DNA of 11,824 bases, taken from an uncultured Porphyromonadaceae bacterium. Its GTDB lineage: Bacteria > Bacteroidota > Bacteroidia > Bacteroidales > Muribaculaceae. Below the pieces are notes generated by a model that did no database searches, was not told where the DNA came from, and saw only the letters and a list, made by a program, of their open reading frames with translations. The stretch spans positions 1 through 11,824 of the forward strand of contig CAJJOX010000052.1 of NCBI GenBank assembly GCA_905193485.1, in the 5' to 3' direction. This document shows, piece by piece, positions 1 to 6,840 of the stretch. The first letter of the stretch is position 1; the number at the start of each line of letters is the position of its first letter. Both the position numbers and the translations under genes were made by a program.

Positions 1-26
1 AAGTCCGAGTTCTTCAAACAAATCGC

Positions 27-34
27 TAATTTTG
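27..34 (+). promoter_or_regulatory. possible upstream -7 box (TAATTTTG)
   Basis: TAATTTTG fits the Bacteroidetes -7 consensus TAnnTTTG exactly. The ten bases TAATTTTGCA recur at 115-124 in the better promoter downstream. No convincing -33 TTTG is visible because the window starts too close. It could be a second start for the isomerase gene or chance. No gene can be read in 1-152 on either strand. Confidence 0.3.
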
Positions 35-90
35 CACTTGCCAGTTGAACCTGCACATCCGCAGATTTACGATGATTTTTTCGCCGCTTG

Positions 91-122
91 CTTGCAAAAT
101 GCAACGCCAAATTGTAATTTTG
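91..122 (+). promoter_or_regulatory. promoter of the SIS isomerase operon
   Basis: The -7 box TAATTTTG (115-122) matches TAnnTTTG exactly. CTTG at 91-94 matches the -33 element TTTG in three of four bases, with a 20-bp spacer. Transcription would start near 127, giving a leader of about 25 nt before the ATG at 153. The same promoter could serve the TPR and ribH genes, since no clear promoter or terminator lies between them. Confidence 0.6.
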
Positions 123-152
123 CAGTCCATACCCCTCTGATCTGACGCAATC

Positions 153-752
153 ATGAATATAGCCGATTCCATGCGCGACATCCTCGCCGCCGAAAGCAAA
201 GCAATAGCCCAGATACCCTACAGCGACGACTACGACCGCGCCGTCAGCCTCATCGTCGACCGCGTTCACAAACGTGGCGGCAAGCTCGTCACATCCGGAA
301 TGGGTAAAGCCGGCCAGATAGCACTCAACATCGCCACCACCTTCAGCTCGACGGGAATACCGGCCGTCAACCTTCACCCGAGCGAAGCGCAGCACGGCGA
401 CCTCGGAGTCATACAGCCGGGCGACGTGATGCTCCTCATCAGCAACTCGGGACGCACCTGCGAGATCGTGGCGCTTGTGGAGCTGGCCGAGAACCTGTAT
501 CCGGGCATCCCGACAATCGTCATCACAGGCAACGCCGACAGCCCGCTTGCAAAGCGTGCCACAGCCACTCTTGTAACCGCGCCGGCACCCGAAGTGTGTC
601 CGCTTGGCCTTACACCGACCACATCGACCACAATGATGACCGTGATCGGCGACATACTCGTGGTCAACGTCATGCGGCAGACCGGATTCACGAAAGCCGA
701 CTATGCCAAGCGTCATCACGGGGGATATCTCGGCCAGAAATCACGCGACTGA
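153..752 (+). CDS. kdsD: single-domain SIS sugar-phosphate isomerase, probable D-arabinose-5-phosphate isomerase
   Basis: This 199-residue protein is a SIS-domain sugar isomerase of the KpsF/GutQ/KdsD group, which interconverts D-ribulose 5-phosphate and D-arabinose 5-phosphate, the first step toward Kdo for LPS. Family motifs are in order: SGMGKAG (48-54), HPSEAQHGDLG (75-85), the phosphosugar loop SNSGRT (97-102), CPLGLTPTTSTT (149-160) and RHHGGYLG (187-194). His188 sits where E. coli-type enzymes have the catalytic His of HPGG, with His189 replacing Pro. The protein ends right after this motif, so the paired CBS domains of the longer (about 320-residue) E. coli enzymes are absent. A single-domain form is known in Bacteroides, so this is a lineage form rather than a truncation. 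The ATG lies about 25 nt past the predicted transcription start. No other Kdo gene is in the window, so a different phosphosugar substrate remains possible. Confidence 0.85.
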   Translation: MNIADSMRDILAAESKAIAQIPYSDDYDRAVSLIVDRVHKRGGKLVTSGMGKAGQIALNIATTFSSTGIPAVNLHPSEAQHGDLGVIQPGDVMLLISNSGRTCEIVALVELAENLYPGIPTIVITGNADSPLAKRATATLVTAPAPEVCPLGLTPTTSTTMMTVIGDILVVNVMRQTGFTKADYAKRHHGGYLGQKSRD

Positions 753-753
753 C

Positions 754-810
754 CGGTGCGTCATTCCAGACGGCGCCTATGTCCTTCGCCTCGACTCTGC
801 CGACGCACCG
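754..810. repeat. inverted repeat between isomerase and TPR genes
   Basis: CGGTGCGTC (754-762) and GACGCACCG (802-810) are exact 9-bp inverted arms around a 39-bp loop, starting two bases after the isomerase stop codon. The same arm sequences, followed or preceded by GGCGCC-like and TCGACT words in the same order, occur in the palindromic repeats at 11613-11821. It may be a decayed copy of that family. It lacks a U-tract, so it is not a typical intrinsic terminator. Confidence 0.5.
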
Positions 811-842
811 CCTTATCTTGATCAACAGCAAACCATCAGTCA

Positions 843-1859
843 ATGAAAGAAACTTCGCTTGATCCCCTATTCCTGCCTTCCGAAGCTGACATCTCGGAGC
901 ATATGGAGCTTGCTCATGGCGACATAAACATGTCGGATCTACGCCATGCGGTAGGCTCGCTTCCCTTCAACAGCGCCTACGATTTCTTCCGCGCGGCCGC
1001 CAACAGGTTTCTCTCACAAGGCCAGACGGATCAGGCAATCGACTACATCGTGAGTTTCGATGCCATAGCCTCACGGATTGCCGACGAGAGTCCCCGGCTT
1101 CTCGACATCCATGCCGCACTCATGCAGATCCTCACATCGATCTATCTCCAGGCCGACATGACTTCCGAAGCAATGCAATCGGCTGCGTCAGCCCTAAATC
1201 TGCTCGTGCAGAATCCGAAGCGCAAAGACGAGCCATTCCTCTCGCTCCTTGCGTCACTCCTTTTTGATATAGCGCTCCTCCACAATTCGCGCGACGAGCA
1301 CAAACAGGCCGAACGTGCCATTGAAAAATCCATGAAACTCTTCGAGCGGCTCGCCAAGGCAAATCCACGGCGATATGGATCGGCCCACCTTTTGGCTCTA
1401 AACGCATCGACATCCATCTACAAGTCGCGCGTCAAACAGACCAATGCCCTCGCCCAGCATCAGGCCGCCGCAAACACCTACCTCCGGCAGATTGACGAAG
1501 GCATCGAAGGCGCCGGCCTGCGCCTCGTCGAATCTCTCACCGGAGAAGGACGCACTCTCGCCAAGATGAACCGACAGCGCGAGGCTATACAATATTTCAC
1601 ACGCGCCATTAAATATCTCACCAAGATATCTCCCGAGTTCTCCCGTCAGCACCTTGAGCTTTCCATAGATCTCGGAGAAGCCCTGCTCGCCGTCAAGACC
1701 ACACGTGAAAAAGGCATACATCTCCTCAACACCATGCTCTACAAAGCGACAAAAATAAATGCCGACGACCTCCACCGACGCATCGTCGACATTCTCTTCA
1801 ACGCCAAAAATCCATCTCTCGACATCTTCAGCTTCTGGCACAAGCTTTTCCCACGCTAA
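843..1859 (+). CDS. TPR-like all-helical protein of unknown function
   Basis: A 338-residue protein with no signal peptide or membrane segment, so probably cytoplasmic. It reads as stacked amphipathic helix pairs typical of a tetratricopeptide-like solenoid. The clearest units are residues 47-75 (FFRAAANRFLSQGQTDQAIDY), 134-172 and 226-263 (ESLTGEGRTLAKMNRQREAI). The spacing of small residues (A/G at helix packing positions) fits TPR, but only some units match the consensus well. Such proteins are usually protein-binding scaffolds, and no catalytic motif is seen. It lies 90 bp after the isomerase and 30 bp before ribH on the same strand, so cotranscription is likely. The ATG at 843 has no Shine-Dalgarno sequence, as is usual in this phylum. 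No specific role can be assigned. Confidence 0.8.
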   Translation: MKETSLDPLFLPSEADISEHMELAHGDINMSDLRHAVGSLPFNSAYDFFRAAANRFLSQGQTDQAIDYIVSFDAIASRIADESPRLLDIHAALMQILTSIYLQADMTSEAMQSAASALNLLVQNPKRKDEPFLSLLASLLFDIALLHNSRDEHKQAERAIEKSMKLFERLAKANPRRYGSAHLLALNASTSIYKSRVKQTNALAQHQAAANTYLRQIDEGIEGAGLRLVESLTGEGRTLAKMNRQREAIQYFTRAIKYLTKISPEFSRQHLELSIDLGEALLAVKTTREKGIHLLNTMLYKATKINADDLHRRIVDILFNAKNPSLDIFSFWHKLFPR

Positions 1860-1889
1860 CCACCTATCATCAAGCCCATAATTCAATCC

Positions 1890-2372
1890 ATGTCAACCAA
1901 CGTCCCCCAATTCACGACGACCCATCTCGACCCGACACCGCGCATAGCCATCGTGCGCGCCACGTGGAACGACCATATAACCTCACGTCTTCTCGACGGA
2001 GCGCTCATGGCGCTTCTAGAAGCCGGACTCGACAAAGACTCAGATATCGATGTCTATGAAGTGCCCGGTGCCGTCGAACTCACATTCGCGGCCTCACAGC
2101 TCATCGAAACATCGGCCTACGACGCCATAATCGTGTTCGGATGCGTCGTGCGCGGCGACACCCCACATTTCGACTACGTGTGCCAGAGCGTCACACAAGG
2201 CATCACGGCACTAAACGCCGACTGCGACACCCCCGTGATATTCGGGCTCCTCACCGTCAACAACGAACAGCAGGCCAACGAACGGCTCGGAGGCCCGCAC
2301 GGCCACAAAGGAATCGAAGCCGCCCATACGGCACTGCAGATGATCGCCTTCCGCCGCTCCATCGACGCATGA
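1890..2372 (+). CDS. ribH: 6,7-dimethyl-8-ribityllumazine synthase
   Basis: Lumazine synthase condenses 5-amino-6-ribitylamino-uracil with 3,4-dihydroxy-2-butanone 4-phosphate, the penultimate step of riboflavin synthesis, in an icosahedral or pentameric cytosolic complex. The 160-residue length is normal. Family motifs are visible: RATWN (23-27), where Trp26 replaces the usual Phe that stacks on the pyrimidine ring; VPGAVEL (58-64); GCVVRGDTPHFDYV (84-97), with His93 as the catalytic histidine; PVIFGLLT (115-122); and QQANERLGG followed by HKGIEAA (127-145), containing the phosphate-binding Arg and Lys region. The start is the first ATG, 30 bp after the TPR gene, implying readthrough from upstream. 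No other rib gene is nearby, so the riboflavin pathway is dispersed here. Confidence 0.97.
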   Translation: MSTNVPQFTTTHLDPTPRIAIVRATWNDHITSRLLDGALMALLEAGLDKDSDIDVYEVPGAVELTFAASQLIETSAYDAIIVFGCVVRGDTPHFDYVCQSVTQGITALNADCDTPVIFGLLTVNNEQQANERLGGPHGHKGIEAAHTALQMIAFRRSIDA

Positions 2373-2425
2373 CACATCGCCATCGCGATTTTTAGTGCAA
2401 TCCGTCGATTTTTCATCGCTTTCCG

Positions 2426-2456
2426 CTTGTCGGTCAACGGATTTTCACTAAGTTTG
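2426..2456 (+). promoter_or_regulatory. promoter-like element abutting the DUF2851 start
   Basis: TAAGTTTG (2449-2456) matches TAnnTTTG exactly, and CTTG (2426-2429) is a three-of-four -33 match with a 19-bp spacer. The box ends only three bases before the ATG at 2460, so transcription would begin at or within a few bases of that codon. Either the mRNA is leaderless, translation starts at the ATG at 2472, or the box is fortuitous and the gene is read through from ribH. Confidence 0.5.
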
Positions 2457-2459
2457 CGT

Positions 2460-3740
2460 ATGGAACGGTTGATGCAGTATGTTTGGCAACACAGGCTCTG
2501 GCCTCACTCGCGGCTAAGGACAGTCGACGGACGCCTTGTGCGGATCATTGATCCCGGAAGGCTCAACACCGATGCCGGACCCGATTTTTTCAACGCCAAA
2601 ATAGCCATTGACGGCCGCATCTGGGCCGGCGACGTGGAGATACACGTGCGCGCATCCGACTGGCACCGTCACGGACATGACAAAGATCCGGCCTACGACT
2701 CGGTGATCCTGCACGTGGTAGACCGCGACGACACCGCCATCCACCGCCGCAACGGCGAAATCATTCCGCAGATGCAAATGGCATGCACCCCCGACTTCAA
2801 CCGACGCTATGCCCGACTTGTAGAAACGGCCGACCGCGACCTTCCGTGCGCAGAAACCATAGTCGACATGCCTTCGGTCTACACCGCCGACTGGATCGAC
2901 GCTCTCGCATTTGAACGTATCTATGCCAAAGCCGACCATATCAACCGGATACTCGACCGTTTCGGAGGCGATTGGGACAGCACCGCATACGTCACTCTGG
3001 CACGTTGCCTCGGCTTCGGACTCAACGGTGAGCCGTTTGAGCGTCTTGCCTTATCCGTGCCGCTCATGTTCATAGCCAAGCATTGCGACTCGCTTTTAAC
3101 CATCGAAGCCCTCCTTTTCGGACAAAGCGGACTGCTCGACACCGCACGCGCCGACGACTACACGACACGCCTGCAGAAAGAATATGCATTCATGTGCCAC
3201 AAATTCGGATTGCGCCGGCCACAGCCGCTGGGATGGAAAATGTCGCGCATGCGCCCCGCCAACTTTCCACACCGCCGCATCGCCACTCTTGCCGCCCTGC
3301 TTCACGATGCTCCGCGCCTGATGTCGCGGATACTCGAAACAGACACTCCGGACAAAGCAGCCGATCTCTTTACGGTAAACCTCACCGGCTACTGGATCAA
3401 CCACTACACATTCGGCGCCCCATCGTCGGGAGCGACGCATTCACTGAGCCGCTCCTCAGTAGCGGGGCTGGCGATCAACGCAATCGCGCCATTGAAAATG
3501 GCCTATGGAATGGCCCACGACGATTCGCGCCTCACCGACGGCGCCATCGCCCTCCTGCAGTCGCTTCCGCCGGAGCGCAACTCGATCGTCGACATGTTCA
3601 AAAACACCGGCATCAAGCTTACCGACGCATTCAGCACTCAGGGAGTCATACAATTGAGGCGGGAATATTGCAATCCGCGCAAATGCCTATACTGCCGCAT
3701 CGGACACCGAATGCTCGCGGCCCGCACGCCCCGCGACTGA
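2460..3740 (+). CDS. DUF2851 family protein
   Basis: The 426-residue protein matches DUF2851, a Bacteroidetes family without an assigned function. Recognised signatures are the opening MERLMQYVWQHRLW, DPGRLNTDAGPDFFNAKI (31-48), GDVEIHVRASDW (57-68), HGHDKDPAYDSVILHVV (71-87) and a C-terminal cysteine group C404-x4-C409-x2-C412-x3-H416 that could bind a metal. The D42 / E60-x-H62 arrangement in a beta-rich context recalls a PD-(D/E)XK nuclease core with His in place of Lys; this is inference only. The frame stays open upstream to a TTG at 2427, but homology begins at the ATG at 2460, and the predicted promoter overlaps the extension, so 2460 was chosen. An ATG at 2472 is a second option. The gene lies 87 bp after ribH and ends 33 bp from the stop of the convergent protease gene. 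Confidence 0.85.
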   Translation: MERLMQYVWQHRLWPHSRLRTVDGRLVRIIDPGRLNTDAGPDFFNAKIAIDGRIWAGDVEIHVRASDWHRHGHDKDPAYDSVILHVVDRDDTAIHRRNGEIIPQMQMACTPDFNRRYARLVETADRDLPCAETIVDMPSVYTADWIDALAFERIYAKADHINRILDRFGGDWDSTAYVTLARCLGFGLNGEPFERLALSVPLMFIAKHCDSLLTIEALLFGQSGLLDTARADDYTTRLQKEYAFMCHKFGLRRPQPLGWKMSRMRPANFPHRRIATLAALLHDAPRLMSRILETDTPDKAADLFTVNLTGYWINHYTFGAPSSGATHSLSRSSVAGLAINAIAPLKMAYGMAHDDSRLTDGAIALLQSLPPERNSIVDMFKNTGIKLTDAFSTQGVIQLRREYCNPRKCLYCRIGHRMLAARTPRD

Positions 3741-3750
3741 CAAAGAGGAT

Positions 3751-3763
3751 TTGCCAGCGGCAA
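3751..3763. terminator. weak hairpin in the convergent gap
   Basis: TTGCC (3751-3755) and GGCAA (3759-3763) form a 5-bp stem with a 3-nt loop between the stops of DUF2851 and C10 protease 1. There is no U-tract on either side. The gap is only 33 bp, and this is the only structure seen that could separate the two converging units, so its role as a terminator is doubtful. Confidence 0.2.
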
Positions 3764-3773
3764 TGATTGCACA

Positions 3774-6230
3774 TCAGTCCCGGATAAATTTCACCACCCC
3801 GACACCGCCATCCGACATCACGACGCGCAGGAGATAGAATCCTTGTGAAAGACCTGTCAGATCAACGGCTGCCGCGGACTCCGTGCCACCGACGTAATGC
3901 CGGGCGACGACGCGGCCCGAAGCAGAATAGAATTCAACCGACACGATGCCTGACGGAGCCGAAAGCAACGCCTGATCAGATCCGGGATGATGGACGACAC
4001 GCAACGACGGTGTTTCCTCTCCGACAAGCTCAAGACCCTGACTGCCTACCGTGAAATACATATTGTTACCTATCCGGCCATATGAAGCGGCATAGGCTTT
4101 AAAATAATAGAGATTTCCGCTTGACAGATAAAGCGACATGTCGGAATTCATATCGATGCTTTTGGTGTCGCCGGCCGCAACTCCGATAAATCCGCCGGGC
4201 ACCTCATAGATGCCCTCACCGTCGGCATGGAACACACCGCCCTGCATGATTCCGGAGAAATAGCCCGACGAACACGACACCGTCACACGGAAACGCAGAT
4301 CGGAAGCAGCCATCTGTGCGGGTGTCTGTTCGGAACCATCGAAACCTTCGGCCGTCGTCGACAGGACGGTATATTCGGTGGATTCGGCCGGAGCTGCCTC
4401 GACTGTCACTTCAAGACCCTGACTGATATTCCTCTCATGCGAATCGGCGAGATAAAGCATATATTTGCCGGGGGCAATGCCCGAGGGGAATTTTCCGACC
4501 CATTCAAATGTGCCCTTTTCACCTGCGAGCAGTTCGACAGATATCGGATCGGCAGTCCCTTTAAGTTCATCATCAAGTTCGAGCACGGGCATGACATCGT
4601 CGTAGAACTCCTCATCGGACGATACGTTGGCGAGCAGCGCCTGCAGGCCGAATTCCCGACCGGGATAAACCGGCGAAAGCAACTTCAGGCCGGTGGCACG
4701 CACGGTGGCGTCAGCAATGGGAGTGAACACAAGCGAGTCAGCGGTGACCGTGAGGCTTAGCTCGCGGATATTTGACATGTTCACCTCACAATCCCACCAC
4801 ACTCCGGTCGAATCCTTTACCGCGGGCGTAACGGTGTAAGTGCCGCTGTCGGGAAATTTTTCGGCCGACATTACGTATTTGATGAAGCCCTGTCCGGCAT
4901 AATATCTCTGGGGCGTCGATTCCACATAGGTTACCGCACCTGAGCCGTCCGTGAGCTTCACGCCCATCGTCGCCGAAACCGTTTCGATGCTTTCGTTGAA
5001 AATGCCCCGCCTATCGAGAAACTTCACCTCGGCATAAGGGCGTGCATAGCTTGTGGCACTGGTGGCGAAATTGCTCAGGAAACGCATCACAGGAATCACA
5101 TGCGAACCTTCGACGGGAGGCTGTATGCCCAAAATCAGCTGCTGGCCGAGATTATACCCGGCAGAACTGCCGCCGGTGCCCTGCTCGTCGGGGTCAAGAG
5201 CAATCAGGAGGAAAAATCCGTCGCTCAATCCGCCCCATCCCCAATTGATGTGGAAATAATCATCGGAGCGGTAACCGTCGCAAACGAAAGCATGGCTCCC
5301 TTCGTCGTTGGTGCCGGCATACATCACCGGGCGCCCCCCGGCGAGTTCATCGTAGATCATTTTCAGCCAATCCTTGTAATCGTAACAATCACGGTGCAAT
5401 ACACGGATGCCTTTGTCATAGTCGAAATAACGCACGAGCGACTTGGCTGCCGACGGATAATTGGCCCCTGAAGCACCGGCGTCGTATTGCATGCTCACGG
5501 ATACTCCGCAATCAAGCATCAGACGGGCGACAGCGTCGACAGCATCCTGATCGGTGACTCCGGTGTAATTGTCAGCCATTTTATCCCATTGATAGGCAGA
5601 AGCCGAGAAATCGACCGAAACCTCATGACCTATGTGATATGGAGTGTAGCTGTGCGAGCCTCTGCCGGATGCGGGCCAGCCATGCACCTTCATCACCTGA
5701 GCCATGGCTGTGGCCACACATCCGGTAGGACAGTGTCTGTCATTCAGCTCGGGACACATGAGATTATATGGTGAAAGCTGATTCCATAAAGTCTTCACAA
5801 TCGGATCGACGTCAGGAGCGCCCAAAACGACACCGGGATAGACATCATCGGTGGCCGCCGCCTCTCCCGTAGCCCACATCGCGATCTGCCGGCTGTACTG
5901 ATCCATCCACCAACGCACATTCGGCGGCATCACATCCTGCGTCGGGAAGCTTCCCGTATCGGAATACCCGAGCAGAGCAACCGGGAAAGCGTCGTCGGCA
6001 CTGACGAGCATGAAACCGCCGTCGGCCTGACTGTTGAATGCATAGAGCGTTGTCACACCACCGGCCTCGGCGGTAAAACACAGAGAGGGCAATCCGACTC
6101 GGGACACTACCTGTTTCATCCGGGACACAGGCACGCGTGCAAGCGCTTCGTCGGGAGTCAACTGACGGGCCGGGACATACTGAGCACAGCAAATCATCGC
6201 GATTAAGGGAAGAAGGCGCATTGTTTTCAT
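3774..6230 (-). CDS. secreted C10 family cysteine protease (streptopain-like) with T9SS-type C-terminal tail
   Basis: An 818-residue secreted cysteine protease precursor related to SpeB (MEROPS C10). A Sec signal peptide covers residues 1-21, with likely cleavage after VPA. Residues about 24-120 resemble the streptopain prodomain, including GGFMLVSADDAFPVALLGY. The catalytic domain spans about 143-370: Cys171 in CPTGCVATAMAQVM, His313 in GSHAFVCDGY, and Asn329/Trp330 in HINWGWGGLSDGFF. All are intact, so an active enzyme is expected. Residues 380-730 are beta-rich and unassigned. The last roughly 75 residues (FYSASGRVVARHY, then LSQGFYLLRVV) resemble a type A T9SS sorting domain, implying export across the outer membrane. 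The start is MKTMRLLPL at 6230 because it opens the signal peptide; the ATG at 6221 is an alternative. The frame is open to a TTG at 6548, but that would bury the signal peptide. Host proteins, dietary peptides or other bacteria are possible targets; none is shown. Confidence 0.92.
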   Translation of the reverse strand: MKTMRLLPLIAMICCAQYVPARQLTPDEALARVPVSRMKQVVSRVGLPSLCFTAEAGGVTTLYAFNSQADGGFMLVSADDAFPVALLGYSDTGSFPTQDVMPPNVRWWMDQYSRQIAMWATGEAAATDDVYPGVVLGAPDVDPIVKTLWNQLSPYNLMCPELNDRHCPTGCVATAMAQVMKVHGWPASGRGSHSYTPYHIGHEVSVDFSASAYQWDKMADNYTGVTDQDAVDAVARLMLDCGVSVSMQYDAGASGANYPSAAKSLVRYFDYDKGIRVLHRDCYDYKDWLKMIYDELAGGRPVMYAGTNDEGSHAFVCDGYRSDDYFHINWGWGGLSDGFFLLIALDPDEQGTGGSSAGYNLGQQLILGIQPPVEGSHVIPVMRFLSNFATSATSYARPYAEVKFLDRRGIFNESIETVSATMGVKLTDGSGAVTYVESTPQRYYAGQGFIKYVMSAEKFPDSGTYTVTPAVKDSTGVWWDCEVNMSNIRELSLTVTADSLVFTPIADATVRATGLKLLSPVYPGREFGLQALLANVSSDEEFYDDVMPVLELDDELKGTADPISVELLAGEKGTFEWVGKFPSGIAPGKYMLYLADSHERNISQGLEVTVEAAPAESTEYTVLSTTAEGFDGSEQTPAQMAASDLRFRVTVSCSSGYFSGIMQGGVFHADGEGIYEVPGGFIGVAAGDTKSIDMNSDMSLYLSSGNLYYFKAYAASYGRIGNNMYFTVGSQGLELVGEETPSLRVVHHPGSDQALLSAPSGIVSVEFYSASGRVVARHYVGGTESAAAVDLTGLSQGFYLLRVVMSDGGVGVVKFIRD

Positions 6231-6686
6231 GTTATAATGCAATGGAAAACGTTCATAAATAGTACAGTTATAGCATCGGAAGCTACCGGCTTCCAATGCT
6301 ATAACACTTATCACCACCCTTATTGTTTTATCACGATCCCCGTTCGGGATGACAGCCGCCATCGAAACATCATCTGTCGCAGACCTATCAATGACGCCGT
6401 CACCATCCAGGAATCGACATGCATGACCCGGCTGGCAGCGGCCTAATTGTAGATAATCGTGTGCCACTCTCTTTTTCAGACAACGTGAGTGGATAGGATT
6501 CCGCATGCCACCGTCATATCCGGACGTGTCGCTGAGCGCTCTTATCAAAGATTATCATAATTTTTTGAAGCTTGAGATGTCAGAACCGACATTCATTTTA
6601 ATGTGCAGACATATAACACGAGTGCTGAATATCATTCTTTTGCGCTTTTACAACATGTTTCTCCATCAGATGACTAATTGATAGTG
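6231..6686 (-). other. long non-coding leader region ahead of C10 protease 1
   Basis: About 455 bp lie between the only good -7 box facing the protease (6687-6694) and its start codon. No recognisable protein is encoded. The protease frame itself is open for 106 codons upstream, but the translation has no family signature. Short minus-strand ORFs near the predicted 5' end include one of 22 codons at 6598-6666, opening MEKHVVKAQK. Hairpins lie at 6267-6305 and, smaller, at 6336-6350 (ATCCC/GGGAT). No known riboswitch motif was recognised. The region may be a regulatory leader or a decayed insertion. Confidence 0.4.
6267..6305. repeat. 17-bp-arm inverted repeat in the protease leader
   Basis: Arms 6267-6283 (GTTATAGCATCGGAAGC) and 6289-6305 pair at 16 of 17 positions around the 5-nt loop TACCG. 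On the protease mRNA the hairpin would end about 36 nt before the start codon. It has no U-tract, so it is unlikely to be a simple terminator. It could be an mRNA-stabilising or translation-controlling hairpin, an operator, or a dispersed palindromic element. Confidence 0.7.
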
Positions 6687-6715
6687 CAAAGTTACAGAGT
6701 TTCAGATTATACAAA
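6687..6715 (-). promoter_or_regulatory. probable promoter of C10 protease 1
   Basis: On the minus strand, TAACTTTG (6694-6687) matches TAnnTTTG exactly. TTTG at 6715-6712 could be the -33 element, but the spacer is 17 bp, shorter than the usual 19-21. Transcription would start near 6683. No other exact -7 box faces the protease between here and its ATG. It lies beyond the recA terminator, so the protease appears independent of recA. Confidence 0.45.
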
Positions 6716-6722
6716 TTATCGG

Positions 6723-6760
6723 CAAGTTAACTTGTGTTAATTATGTTACAATATGGTTAC
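6723..6760 (-). promoter_or_regulatory. palindrome and phased GTTA words upstream of the protease promoter
   Basis: CAAGTTAACTTG (6723-6734) is a perfect 12-bp palindrome centred about 45 bp upstream of the predicted transcription start. GTTA occurs on the plus strand at 6726, 6736, 6745 and 6756, at steps of 10, 9 and 11 bp, placing the copies on one face of the helix. This position and spacing suit a regulator-binding site, but no regulator can be named and the words are short. Confidence 0.35.
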
Positions 6761-6784
6761 GATCAATGGTGATTGGTTTATAAT

Positions 6785-6815
6785 AAGAAAAGCGACGCCG
6801 GACGTCGCTTTTCTT
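6785..6815 (-). terminator. recA intrinsic terminator
   Basis: AAGAAAAGCGACG (6785-6797) and its exact complement at 6803-6815 form a 13-bp stem with loop CCGGA. On the recA mRNA the stem ends in U-rich sequence (TTTTCTTATTAT) and starts 25 nt after the stop codon, a classic rho-independent terminator. A smaller hairpin, GTCTGA/TCAGAC (6822-6836), lies between the stop codon and the terminator. Confidence 0.9.
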
Positions 6816-6840
6816 CATGCTGTCTGATTGTCAGACTATA

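Noticed and set aside
2427..2459. TTG start at 2427 for the DUF2851 gene
   Set aside because: The eleven extra residues overlap the promoter-like box and precede the conserved family start at MERLMQYVW.
6170..6230. Lipoprotein signal in C10 protease 1 (Cys-Cys near residue 14)
   Set aside because: The residues before the cysteines (AMI, MIC) do not fit a lipobox, and a normal signal-peptidase I site (VPA) follows.
6387..6407. Translated DGDGVID in the leader, resembling a dockerin or calcium loop
   Set aside because: The first ligand residue is missing (Phe instead of Asp) and there is no second repeat, so chance is the simpler reading.
6450..6530. Possible cobalamin riboswitch, suggested by GCCACT at about 6462
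   Set aside because: The downstream B12-box sequence and surrounding stems are absent, and the adjoining gene is not a transporter or cobalamin gene.
6231..6548. N-terminal extension of C10 protease 1 to a TTG at 6548 (106 extra codons)
   Set aside because: It would bury a clear signal peptide starting at 6230, and the extra sequence shows no family pattern and passes through the palindromic hairpin.
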